A stretch of DNA of 64,000 bases from CAVUAN01 sp963739435 (GTDB lineage Bacteria; Acidobacteriota; Thermoanaerobaculia; UBA5066; Gp7-AA6), in contig CAVUAN010000008.1 in NCBI GenBank assembly GCA_963739435.1, forward strand, positions 1 to 64,000, read 5' to 3'. Numbering within the stretch: position 1 is the first letter of the stretch; each line of letters begins with the position of its first letter. Below the pieces are notes generated by a model. It was not told the origin of the DNA, did not search any database, and was given only the letters and a program-made list of their open reading frames with translations. The position numbers were made by a program, and so were the translations under genes. Below, one piece after another: positions 16,748 through 24,943 of this stretch.

Positions 16748-17407
16748 ATGAACTGGAGAATGTTGTCCCGGGCGGCGGCGGTGTGTGCCGCCAGCCTCGC
16801 GCTCGCAGCCGTGGCGCGTCCCGAAACGTTCGCGTCGGCGCACTGGAAATCGAAGATCGAGGTGGAGGGCGGGGGCGGCGGGGGAGGCGGAGAGGGCCGG
16901 GGCGGCCGGATGCCGGTGCCCACGGATTTCGAGATCTGGCTGAAGGCCGGCAAGATGCGCCTGAAGGCCGACGCCGGCGAAATGAAGATGAACATGCTTC
17001 ACCTGGGCGAAGAGAATTACACGTGGATGGACGGCACGGGCCAGGGGATGAAGATCAACTCGTCGATGAGCAAACGCGGCGGCCGGCCCAACCACGACTA
17101 CATCAACAAGATCGACACGGTCCGGGCCAAGGGCAAGAAGGTCGGCACGGAGACGATCGACGGCCACGCCTGCGAGATCTGGGACTACGACGGCGGCGAG
17201 GGAGACCGGGGCAAGTACTGGCTGGCCCAGGACCTCAAGAACTTCCCGATCAAGATCGTCATGGAGACGCCCCGCGGCAAGACGACGTACCACAACACGG
17301 ACATCCAGGTCCCCGGCTCGGTCCCCGACGACATGTTCGTGCTTCCCAAGGACATCACGTTCCGCGACATGTCCGAGATGATGCAAGGGCATCCGCCGGG
17401 CAACTGA
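16748..17407 (+). CDS. Secreted DUF4412-like protein
   Basis: A 219-residue protein with a cleavable signal peptide (about residues 1-26) followed by a glycine-rich linker and a domain resembling DUF4412, a LolA-like fold. It contains repeated aromatic and charged strands such as FEIWLKAGKMRLKAD and GHACEIWDYDGG. ATG 16748 has a good Shine-Dalgarno (AAGGAGAAG) and is preferred over the ATG at 16724. The protein is probably periplasmic; a role in binding lipid or a hydrophobic ligand is inference from the fold only. Confidence 0.75.
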   Translation: MNWRMLSRAAAVCAASLALAAVARPETFASAHWKSKIEVEGGGGGGGGEGRGGRMPVPTDFEIWLKAGKMRLKADAGEMKMNMLHLGEENYTWMDGTGQGMKINSSMSKRGGRPNHDYINKIDTVRAKGKKVGTETIDGHACEIWDYDGGEGDRGKYWLAQDLKNFPIKIVMETPRGKTTYHNTDIQVPGSVPDDMFVLPKDITFRDMSEMMQGHPPGN

Positions 17408-17429
17408 GGCCGACGCGCCCAGGGGCGGG

Positions 17430-17457
17430 AGTCCAAAGTCCAAGGTCCAAAGTCCAA
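17430..17457 (+). repeat. Four AGTCCAA-type heptamers
   Basis: Units AGTCCAA, AGTCCAA, GGTCCAA and AGTCCAA follow each other without gaps just after the DUF4412-like gene and just before the terminator. Confidence 0.8.
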
Positions 17458-17467
17458 AGGAGCAATG

Positions 17468-17495
17468 AAAAGGCCCGGCGTTTGCCGGGCCTTTT
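17468..17495. terminator. Bidirectional Rho-independent terminator
   Basis: A 12-bp perfect stem (AAAAGGCCCGGC with GCCGGGCCTTTT) and a 4-nt loop. Because the stem ends are A-rich on one side and T-rich on the other it can stop transcription in both directions, as expected between the convergent DUF4412-like gene and hppA. Confidence 0.92.
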
Positions 17496-17516
17496 GCTTG
17501 ATGAGCCGGTCGTCGT

Positions 17517-19673
17517 CTATATGAAGAGCGGGGCGAGGACCAGGGTGATCGTCGCGAGCAGCTTGATCAGGACGTGGAGGGACGGGCCCGCCGTGTCTTT
17601 GAACGGGTCACCGATCGTGTCTCCCACGACGGCGGCCTTGTGCGTTGGGGAGCCCTTGCCGCCGTAGTTCCCCATCTCGATGAACTTCTTGGCGTTGTCC
17701 CACGCCCCGCCGGCATTGTTCAGGAACGTCGCCATGAGGATGCCGGCGATCGTTCCGACCATCAGCATCGCCGCCACGGCCTCGGCACCCACGCCGAACA
17801 GCCTGAAGACGAGGCCGACAGCGATCGGCGTGCCGACCGCGACGAGGCCGGGCAGGATCATCTGCCGGAGGGCGCCCCGCGTGACGATGTCGACCGTCCG
17901 GCCGTAATCGGGTTTCTCGGTGCCCTGCATGATGCCCGGGTGCTCCTTGAACTGGGCGCGCACGTCCTGGATGACGACCTGAGCGGCCCGGCCGACGGCC
18001 TTGATGGCCAGCCCGGAGAAGACGAAGACGAGCATGGCGCCAAGGAGGCCTCCCAGGAAGACCTCGGGCTTGGCGAGATTCACGGACTCGAGGGGGGCGC
18101 GCAGGTTCTTGAGCTCGTCGAGATAGGCCGAGAAGAGGAGAAACGCGGCGAGAGCGGCCGACCCGATGGCGTAGCCCTTGGTCAGGGCCTTGGTCGTGTT
18201 GCCCACGGCGTCGAGCCGGTCGGTCTTCTTGCGGATCGCTTCGGGCTGGTGCGACATCTCGACGATGCCGCCGGCGTTGTCGGTGATCGGGCCGAACGTA
18301 TCCATTGCGAGGATGTACGCGGCTGTTCCGAGCATGCCCATCGTGGCGACCGCCGTGCCGAAGAGGCCGCCCCCGTCCATCGCCGCCGCCCCGATCTTGT
18401 ACGAGGAGAGGATGGCGATCGAGATCGCAATGACGGGCATCACCGTGCACTCGAAACCGATCGCGATCCCGGCGATGGCGTTGGTGGCCGGGCCCGTCTG
18501 CGAGGCCTCGGCGATCTCCTGAACCGGCCGGTACTTGTATTCCGTGTAGTACTGCGTGATGTAGACGAACGCGATCGAGGTCAAGACTCCGATCACGCCG
18601 CAGAGGAAGTACATCCACCACGCATCGGGGCGGTTCGGGTTGAACAGGAGCCATTTCGTCGCGGCAAAGAAGCCCGCGATGGCGAGCGCGGAGGTCACGT
18701 AGTAGCCGCGGTTGAGGGCCTTCATCGGGTCCTCGTTCTCGTTCGTCCGGACGACGAGAATGCCCACGATCGAGGCGAGCAGGCCGAAAGCCCGCGCGAC
18801 GAGAGGGAAGAGCATGAGACCCACGATCCCGGCGGAGAAGGCCATCCCGGCCTTCTCGGCGGTCATCGCGAGGGAGGCCCCCAGGATCATGGCGCCGATG
18901 TTCTCGGCAGCGGTCGACTCGAAGAGGTCGGCGCCGCGGCCGGCGCAGTCGCCGACGTTGTCGCCCACGAGGTCGGCGATGACAGCCGGGTTGCGCGGGT
19001 CGTCCTCCGGGATGCCGGCCTCGACCTTGCCGACGAGGTCGGCTCCGACGTCGGCAGCCTTGGTGTAGATGCCGCCGCCGAGCTGGGCGAAGAGGGCGAC
19101 GAAGGACGCCCCGAAGCCGTACCCGACGATCAGGAGGGGGATCTTCTCGGGCGGGACCTGGGTCAAGTGGCTGACCAGCCAGTAGAGGCCTCCCACGCCG
19201 AGGAGCGACATGGCGACGACAAAGAGGCCCGAGACCGCGCCCCCGCGCAGCGCCGTGCGCAGCGCGTCGTTCAAGGACGTCCGCGCGGCGGAAGCCGTGC
19301 GGATGTTCGTCCGGATCGCGATCCACATGCCGATGTACCCGGCGATGACGGAGCAGGCTGCGCCGAGGAGGAACGACAGAGTCGTCCAGAACGCGAGGCC
19401 GGAGGCCGTGGGCACCGGGTCGAAATCGTGGTGCGCGCGTACGAAGGCGTAGAGGACATAGATCAGGGCCGCCAGAGCGGCGGCCAGCAGGCCGATCGTC
19501 CGGTTCTGGCGCCTCAGGAAGGCCTCGGCTCCCACCTTGATGGCGTTGGAGATCTCCTGCATGGCGGCCGTCCCGGTGTCACGCGCCAGCACCCACCGGA
19601 TGAGCCATCCGGCCACGAACAGGGAACCGACCGAGAAAGTCAGGATCAAGGGCATGGCCAGGTCGTGAGACAT
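17517..19673 (-). CDS. hppA: Membrane-bound proton-translocating pyrophosphatase
   Basis: A 718-residue polytopic membrane protein that couples pyrophosphate hydrolysis to ion pumping. The catalytic blocks are intact, including YTKAADVGADLVGKVEAG, DDPRNPAVIADLVGDNVGD and the C-terminal GDTIGDPFKDTAGP. The cation-selectivity motif reads GNTTKAL, with Lys where K+-dependent enzymes have Ala, so this should be a K+-independent, H+-pumping type. AAGAGGAG lies just upstream of the ATG. It follows the exbB/exbD/tonB block on the same strand, with a 16-bp palindrome (19700-19715) in between. Confidence 0.95.
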   Translation of the reverse strand: MSHDLAMPLILTFSVGSLFVAGWLIRWVLARDTGTAAMQEISNAIKVGAEAFLRRQNRTIGLLAAALAALIYVLYAFVRAHHDFDPVPTASGLAFWTTLSFLLGAACSVIAGYIGMWIAIRTNIRTASAARTSLNDALRTALRGGAVSGLFVVAMSLLGVGGLYWLVSHLTQVPPEKIPLLIVGYGFGASFVALFAQLGGGIYTKAADVGADLVGKVEAGIPEDDPRNPAVIADLVGDNVGDCAGRGADLFESTAAENIGAMILGASLAMTAEKAGMAFSAGIVGLMLFPLVARAFGLLASIVGILVVRTNENEDPMKALNRGYYVTSALAIAGFFAATKWLLFNPNRPDAWWMYFLCGVIGVLTSIAFVYITQYYTEYKYRPVQEIAEASQTGPATNAIAGIAIGFECTVMPVIAISIAILSSYKIGAAAMDGGGLFGTAVATMGMLGTAAYILAMDTFGPITDNAGGIVEMSHQPEAIRKKTDRLDAVGNTTKALTKGYAIGSAALAAFLLFSAYLDELKNLRAPLESVNLAKPEVFLGGLLGAMLVFVFSGLAIKAVGRAAQVVIQDVRAQFKEHPGIMQGTEKPDYGRTVDIVTRGALRQMILPGLVAVGTPIAVGLVFRLFGVGAEAVAAMLMVGTIAGILMATFLNNAGGAWDNAKKFIEMGNYGGKGSPTHKAAVVGDTIGDPFKDTAGPSLHVLIKLLATITLVLAPLFI

Positions 19674-19699
19674 TCGTGAACTCCTCTTTTTGGGTTTGT

Positions 19700-19715
19700 C
19701 GTGGCGCGCGCCACG
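19700..19715. other. 16-bp perfect palindrome
   Basis: CGTGGCGCGCGCCACG lies between exbD and hppA. It could form a short hairpin separating the two transcripts or act as an operator. There is no T-tract, so it is not a standard terminator. Confidence 0.4.
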
Positions 19716-19761
19716 CTTGCGGCGCGCAACGATATCAGAATCGAGGAGGGGTCGAGGACGG

Positions 19762-20178
19762 CTACTGGGTCGGGACCGGAACCGCTTCCAGAACGATGCC
19801 GATGTTGGTAGCGCCGGCGTTGCGCACGATGTCCATGACCTCGATGACCTCGGAGTAGGTCGACCCGTCGTCTCCCGAGAAGAAGACCGTCTTGGAGGCC
19901 CTGTTCTTCAGGATCTCCGAGAGGCGCAGCGCCAGCGTCTGCTTGTTCATCTCTTCCTTGTTCAGGTAGATCTTATTCTGGGGCGTGAGAGAGACGATGA
20001 TCTGGTCGGGCGGCGTTTCGGTATTGGGAACGTTCGACTTGGGCGGAACCTTCACGTCGTAGCCCATCTGGAGCAGGGGCGTCAACACCATGAAGATGAT
20101 CAGCAGAACGAGCGTGACGTCCACGAGCGGAGCGATGTTGATCTCGCTCCGCATGTCGAAACCGGATTGTGCCCCCAT
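19762..20178 (-). CDS. ExbD/TolR-type biopolymer transport protein
   Basis: A 138-residue protein with a short cytoplasmic N terminus, one membrane helix (PLVDVTLVLLIIFMVLTP) carrying the conserved proton-path Asp, and a periplasmic domain. It forms the stator of an ExbB-ExbD motor that energises TonB or Tol. It is the second exbD in a row; the two paralogs differ in the periplasmic part and may form a heteromeric stator. The gene is 31 bp downstream of the other exbD and the last of the motor genes. Confidence 0.9.
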   Translation of the reverse strand: MGAQSGFDMRSEINIAPLVDVTLVLLIIFMVLTPLLQMGYDVKVPPKSNVPNTETPPDQIIVSLTPQNKIYLNKEEMNKQTLALRLSEILKNRASKTVFFSGDDGSTYSEVIEVMDIVRNAGATNIGIVLEAVPVPTQ

Positions 20179-20209
20179 GGTTGTGTGGTCTCCTGTCGGG
20201 TCGGGCCGG

Positions 20210-20635
20210 CTATCCGCCGGTTGCGACCTTCTTCTCGGCGATCAGGCCGACGTTCTGGAAGCCGGATTCCTTCGTGATCTTCATGACTTCCTTCACGTCG
20301 CCGTACTTCAAACGCTGGTCGGCCTTGATGACGAGGTCCGTCTGGGGAGCGCGCTGAAAGAGCTCGTCCAACTGGGTCTGCAGGTCTGTTTTCGAGATCG
20401 GCTTGCTCTCGAGGTAGTAGACAGGAGGGCTCGACCACTTCACCGAGATCAGCTTCTGCTTGCCGCCTTCGGGCTTCTTGTCCGGATTGGCCGACTGGGG
20501 AAGCTGAACCGCGACGCCCTTTTGGAGCATGGGGGTGATGACCATGAAGATGATGAGCAGGACAAGGCAGACGTCCACCAGCGGAGCGATGTTGATGGAT
20601 GCCTTGAGCTTGTCGCGGCCCGTTTCCATTCCCAT
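20210..20635 (-). CDS. ExbD/TolR-type biopolymer transport protein
   Basis: A 141-residue ExbD paralog with the same layout: N-terminal INIAPLVDVCLVLLIIFMV helix with the key Asp, then a periplasmic domain with LPQSANPDKKPEGG and a C-terminal alpha/beta unit. It lies 39 bp after exbB. Two consecutive exbD genes are common in Bacteroidota, Acidobacteriota and myxobacteria. Confidence 0.9.
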   Translation of the reverse strand: MGMETGRDKLKASINIAPLVDVCLVLLIIFMVITPMLQKGVAVQLPQSANPDKKPEGGKQKLISVKWSSPPVYYLESKPISKTDLQTQLDELFQRAPQTDLVIKADQRLKYGDVKEVMKITKESGFQNVGLIAEKKVATGG

Positions 20636-20674
20636 GTGTCAGACCCTCCTGTGTGGATGCCTGGAAGCCCGGCC

Positions 20675-21373
20675 TTAAGACGCGCGCAGCGTGACGCCGG
20701 CGGCGCGACGCTTGATGAAGTAGTCGATCAGCTCGGAGGTCGAGTTCGTCATTTCGATCTGGAACCGCTCGATCTTGTTGAGGAAGATGTTGAAGAACCA
20801 GACGGCGAAGATGGCGACGATGAGGCCCGTGGCCGTCGCAATCAGGGCCTCGGCGATACCGGCCGAAACCGCGCCGATGCCGCCCGAACCGGTCATGGCC
20901 ATGCCGGAGAAGGCGTTGATGATGCCGATGACCGTTCCGAAGAGGCCGATGAACACGGCGATCGACCCGATGGTCGCCAGGCCGGCCAGCCCGCGCTTGA
21001 AGTCGGCCGTGACGAGCAGGGTCTCTCGCTCGATGGCGCGCTCGGCTGCCTCGATCATGTCGTGGCCCACCACGCCCCCGCCTCCGGCCTCGGCGTCGTT
21101 CTTGAACTCCAGCAGGCCCGCCGCGACGACTCGCGCAACGTGGCTGTGGCTGAACTTCTTGGACGAGTCGATGGCGCCCTGAAGGTTGTCGTTCTTCAGG
21201 AACAGGGTGACGCCCTTGGCGAACGCGAGCGACTGCTTGCGAGCCTTGCCAAAGAAGATGTACCGCTCGATCGTCACCGTCACGGAGTAGACCGACATCA
21301 GGACGAGGATGATGAGCACGCCCTTGTTGATGATGGTCATCGTCTGCCAGATGTGCCCCAGATCGAAACTCAT
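20675..21373 (-). CDS. ExbB/TolQ/MotA-family proton channel protein
   Basis: A 232-residue inner-membrane protein with three membrane helices: one near residues 13-33, and a pair in the second half (LAGLATIGSIAVFIGLFGTVIGI and ALIATATGLIVAIFAVWFFN). The conserved GLFGTVIGI and TATGL elements mark the MotA/TolQ/ExbB family. It supplies the proton channel for the two ExbD proteins downstream and the TonB protein upstream. Confidence 0.93.
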   Translation of the reverse strand: MSFDLGHIWQTMTIINKGVLIILVLMSVYSVTVTIERYIFFGKARKQSLAFAKGVTLFLKNDNLQGAIDSSKKFSHSHVARVVAAGLLEFKNDAEAGGGGVVGHDMIEAAERAIERETLLVTADFKRGLAGLATIGSIAVFIGLFGTVIGIINAFSGMAMTGSGGIGAVSAGIAEALIATATGLIVAIFAVWFFNIFLNKIERFQIEMTNSTSELIDYFIKRRAAGVTLRAS

Positions 21374-21422
21374 GAATCGCTCCTTATCCGTTCGTTCTCG
21401 TGGTAGCGCCGAAAAGCGAATC

Positions 21423-22148
21423 CTAGTGCAAGTTGAACGTGACCGTCACGGTGAGGTAGACGCGCACGGCCCGGCCGTTTAAGGTGGCCGGCTTGTATTT
21501 CCACTGTTGAACGGCCCGGACCGCCGAGGCGTCCAGCAGGGGGTTGACGGACTTCAAGACGCGAACTTCCTCGACCGAGCCGGAGGCCGTGATGATGGCC
21601 TCGAGGATGACGACCCCCTCCATCCGGGCCTTGCGGGCGGCCTCGGGGTAGGTCGGGTCGATTCTCGTCTGGAGGACAGGGGCCTTGACCTCCCCGCCCA
21701 CCCGCAGGATTTCGCCCCCTTCCCCTCCGGAGCCCATGCCTCCCACCACACCCCCCGGGACTCCGCCGGGGACGCCGCCCGGGACCCCTCCCTCGACCCC
21801 GCCCTCGTCGGACGAGGGGGCCTCGGCCTGGGCGAGGGGCTGCGGGACGGTCTGCGGCATGACCTGGGGCTGGACCATTTCCTGGGGCTTGATCGAGACC
21901 GGCTTGGGCGTATCCGGTGCCTTGGGAGCGGCTTTCGCCGCGGCCGGAGGAGGAGGGGGAGGCGGAGGGGAGGATGCGTAGAAAGCCACCGGGATCGGCG
22001 GCTCCGGCACGTCTTCCACAAACCAGATCGAGGCGCCGAGCGCGGCGCCGATCATCAGGACATGGAGGGCGAGCGACACGGGCCAGGACAGAGAACGTTT
22101 CGCGTTGCTCCCCGCCGTGCCCGATTCGATGAGGACATCTTCAAACAT
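21423..22148 (-). CDS. tonB: TonB-family energy transducer
   Basis: A 241-residue protein with a membrane anchor near residues 24-44 (SLALHVLMIGAALGASIWFV). It has a Pro/Lys/Gln-rich periplasm-spanning region with a poly-Pro tract, then a run of GGVPGGVPGGV repeats. The C-terminal TonB domain (DPTYPEAARKARMEGVVILEA through QQWKYKPATLNG) contacts outer-membrane receptors. It lies directly before exbB on the same strand. No TonB-dependent receptor gene is in the window. Confidence 0.92.
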   Translation of the reverse strand: MFEDVLIESGTAGSNAKRSLSWPVSLALHVLMIGAALGASIWFVEDVPEPPIPVAFYASSPPPPPPPPAAAKAAPKAPDTPKPVSIKPQEMVQPQVMPQTVPQPLAQAEAPSSDEGGVEGGVPGGVPGGVPGGVVGGMGSGGEGGEILRVGGEVKAPVLQTRIDPTYPEAARKARMEGVVILEAIITASGSVEEVRVLKSVNPLLDASAVRAVQQWKYKPATLNGRAVRVYLTVTVTFNLH

Positions 22149-22181
22149 GGCGCGATCCTCCTGCCCTTCGGGACACCGGAA

Positions 22182-23039
22182 TCACTTGGCCGGTTCCGGC
22201 GTCGGCCCCTTCGCAGCCTCCGCCTCTTTCGCCTTCTTGCGAAGCTCGAGGGCCTGCGCCAGGAACTTGTCTGCCGTCTCGGTAAACTCCTTCTTCTTGG
22301 CCGGGTCCGTCTCCATCTTGGCCTTTTCCCGATAAAGAAGATTGATGTAGGAGATGGCCTCGAAGTAGTCGGGCTTGATCTCGACAGCCTTGGTCAGGGC
22401 CTGCAGGCCCTCTTCGACGATCTTGGCCCGCTCTTCCGGGGCCAGGCCCGGGAAGTTGTACGAGCGGTCCCACGCCTGCACGCCGATCAGGTAATAGACC
22501 TCGGGGTTGTTGGTCTCCACTTCCAGCCGCTTCTTCAGCCAGACCACGGCCGTGTCGAAATCGCCCTTCTTGAAGTACATCTGGGCGATCGAGCTCATGG
22601 CTTTCGAGTCTTTCGGGTTAGAGGCCAGCATGTCCTGGTAGAACTTGATGGCGTCGTCGAAACGGTCCGTGGCCAGGTACATCGAGACCAGGAACTCGCG
22701 GGCCTTCTGGGCTTTCTTCTCTTTCGGGAAGGCCTGGACGAACTTCTCGAGGTAGTCGATCGCCTTCTGCGCGATCTCGAGATCCCTCGGGTGCTTCGAG
22801 CCCGGCTGGTACTCGCCCATGTAAGCCAGTCCAATGTTCAGGTAGATCTTCTTCTCGTCCGGGTCCAGGCGCAGCGCTTCCTGGTAGCTGGCCAGGGCCG
22901 GCTCATACTGTCCGGCCTTGAAGAACTCGTTGCCCTTCTTGATCTCCTGCTTGGACTTGAGTTTGTTGCACCCGGTCAGTCCGAGGACTGCGAGGATGAG
23001 CACCGCGCTCAAGGTCGCGCGCTGCCGTCGCGTTGGCAT
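22182..23039 (-). CDS. TPR-repeat lipoprotein
   Basis: A 285-residue protein with a lipoprotein signal (lipobox LTGC, Cys 24) followed by charged tetratricopeptide repeats, for example EFFKAGQYEPALASYQEALRL. The ATG at 23039 is chosen because AAGGAG lies 10 nt upstream and the signal peptide starts there. It is the first gene of a minus-strand run into tonB (33-bp gap), exbB and the exbD pair, suggesting a scaffold working with the Ton system. Similar Lys-rich TPR lipoproteins accompany such motors in Acidobacteriota. Confidence 0.85.
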   Translation of the reverse strand: MPTRRQRATLSAVLILAVLGLTGCNKLKSKQEIKKGNEFFKAGQYEPALASYQEALRLDPDEKKIYLNIGLAYMGEYQPGSKHPRDLEIAQKAIDYLEKFVQAFPKEKKAQKAREFLVSMYLATDRFDDAIKFYQDMLASNPKDSKAMSSIAQMYFKKGDFDTAVVWLKKRLEVETNNPEVYYLIGVQAWDRSYNFPGLAPEERAKIVEEGLQALTKAVEIKPDYFEAISYINLLYREKAKMETDPAKKKEFTETADKFLAQALELRKKAKEAEAAKGPTPEPAK

Positions 23040-23202
23040 TCGGAACCGCTCCTTCGCTCTTAAAGCTTGGTCGCCGGTGGCGGGTGGTCCGCTCCCGGAG
23101 GGACGGATTCTGTTGAATTTGCAGGTACAAAGCAACAACGTTTTTCGGCCCCTGGGGAATAATCCACGCCTTCTGGCGATTCGTTTCACGAAGGAGCAAC
23201 CG

Positions 23203-24891
23203 TTGAAGAAAACCGCCGCCGCCATCGTCTTTTTGGCCTCCTGCGCGGCGGTCTTCGCCCAGCAGCCGCCGCCCAAACCTCCCCCCCAGGAGCCGTCGCT
23301 GCCTGCCGTCTCCGAGTCCGTGGAGGTCTCGGTGACGAACGTCGAAGTGTTCGTCACGGACTCGAAAGGCAACCGGGTTAGCGGTCTGACGCGCGATGAC
23401 TTCGAGCTGCGCCAGGACGGCGTGCCGCAGAAGATCACCAACTTCTACGCGGTGTCCGGAGGCAAGGTCCTCCTCGAAGACGGGAAAGTCCTCTCGGTGG
23501 AGGATTCGGCCACGCAGGAAGATCTTCCCGTCGAGGTCAAGGCCCGTTACCTGATTTTCATCGACAACCTGAACATCACGGCGCAGAACCGAAATCGGAT
23601 GTTCAAGAGCCTGAAGCTGTGGGTCGCGCAGACGGTCGGGCACAACGCCGAGGCGATGATCGTGACCTGGAACCGCTCCCTCAAGGTCCGGCGGAAGTTC
23701 ACCTCCGAAGGCTCCGACATCGTGGCTCTTCTCGAGAAGATCGAGCTGGAGACCGGCGGCGGGTCCACGGTCTCGAGCGACCGCGTGGACGCCCTTCACC
23801 GCGTCGACGATTCGCAGAGCGCCGCCGAGGCGACGCAGATCGCGGTCCAGTACGCGCAGGCGTACCGCAACGACCTCGTCTTCACTGTCAACGCGCTGAA
23901 GGACACGGTCAACGGTCTGGCGGGCGTGGCCGGTCGGAAGATCCTGATCTACGTCTCCGAAGGGCTTCCCTCGACGGCGGGCCTCGAGATTTTCGATTCC
24001 GTGGCCCAGAAGTACCGCGAGCAGGCCTCCACCCTGGATCAGTTCGAATACTTGATGGACACGAAGTACGTCACGATCGTCCAGGCCGCCAACGCCCAGG
24101 GCGTCACGATCTGGCCGCTCGACGCGTCGGGGCTCCAGGTGGACGACCTGATCTCGGCGGAGCAGCGTTCATTCCAGAACAAGCCGAGCAGCTTCTTCAT
24201 GCGCGAGAACATGCAGGCGCCGCTCAAGATGATGGCCGAGCAGACCGGAGGCGTGGCGGCCGTCAACCTGAACGACTGGAAGAAGAATCTCGACGAGCTG
24301 ACGAAGGACTTTTCGAACTTCTACTCGCTCGGATACCGCGCCTCGCGCGCCGGCGTCGACCGTCCGCACTCGATTCAGGTCACCGTCAAGCGCAAGGGCC
24401 TGGAGGTGCGGACGCGCAGGGGCTTCGTGGAGAAGACCGTAGAGACCCGTACGGCGGAAGCCGTGGTGGCGGCCTTGAATTACTCGCGCGACGACAACCC
24501 TCTCAAGATCGTGCTGGCCCTCGGCGAGGCGGCGCCCTACGACGACGAGAACTTCGTCATCCCGGCGAAGATCTCGATCCCGATCGACAAGATCGGGCTC
24601 CTGCCCGCCGGCGACAACTACGAGGGCAAGCTCTTCATCTATTTCGTGGTGCTCGACGTCTCGGGGAAGCAATCGGACTTGACCCTGCGCGAGCAGAAGG
24701 TCACGGTGCCCGCCCCGAGGCTCAAGGAGGCTCTGGGCAAGGTGTTTCCGTACGAGGTCAAGATGCTGGTCGTGCCGGGAGGGCAGAAGATCTCCGTTGC
24801 CGTCCGGGACGCGGCAACCAACCAAGTTTCCTACGCCCAGAAGAACTTCTTCGTGTCGGTTCTGCCGAAGGAAGAGAAGAAGGGAAACTAG
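23203..24891 (+). CDS. VWFA-related secreted protein (acidobacterial type)
   Basis: A 562-residue protein with a signal peptide (cleavage around residue 20, AVFA-QQ), a Pro-rich linker, then a beta-sandwich-like region (VEVFVTDSKGNRVSGLTRDDFELRQDG). A von Willebrand factor A-like domain follows with DNLN in the metal-site position, about residues 115-330. This architecture matches the VWFA-related domain named for Acidobacteria and is a taxonomic clue. The start is a TTG at 23203 with AAGGAG upstream. It is divergent from the TPR lipoprotein across a 163-bp gap. Exact function is unknown. Confidence 0.87.
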   Translation: MKKTAAAIVFLASCAAVFAQQPPPKPPPQEPSLPAVSESVEVSVTNVEVFVTDSKGNRVSGLTRDDFELRQDGVPQKITNFYAVSGGKVLLEDGKVLSVEDSATQEDLPVEVKARYLIFIDNLNITAQNRNRMFKSLKLWVAQTVGHNAEAMIVTWNRSLKVRRKFTSEGSDIVALLEKIELETGGGSTVSSDRVDALHRVDDSQSAAEATQIAVQYAQAYRNDLVFTVNALKDTVNGLAGVAGRKILIYVSEGLPSTAGLEIFDSVAQKYREQASTLDQFEYLMDTKYVTIVQAANAQGVTIWPLDASGLQVDDLISAEQRSFQNKPSSFFMRENMQAPLKMMAEQTGGVAAVNLNDWKKNLDELTKDFSNFYSLGYRASRAGVDRPHSIQVTVKRKGLEVRTRRGFVEKTVETRTAEAVVAALNYSRDDNPLKIVLALGEAAPYDDENFVIPAKISIPIDKIGLLPAGDNYEGKLFIYFVVLDVSGKQSDLTLREQKVTVPAPRLKEALGKVFPYEVKMLVVPGGQKISVAVRDAATNQVSYAQKNFFVSVLPKEEKKGN

Positions 24892-24916
24892 CCCTTACCG
24901 CTGAGATAATCGGGGC

Positions 24917-24943
24917 ATGACTCTCGCTCCTTTCCCCCGATGA
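24917..24943 (+). CDS. Possible 8-residue upstream ORF before nnr
   Basis: ATG 24917 opens MTLAPFPR and stops at 24941-24943, overlapping the nnr ATG at 24940 (ATGA). A GATAAT lies about 7 nt before it, so it could be the first codon of a leaderless transcript. It may be a coupling peptide or chance. Confidence 0.25.
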   Translation: MTLAPFPR

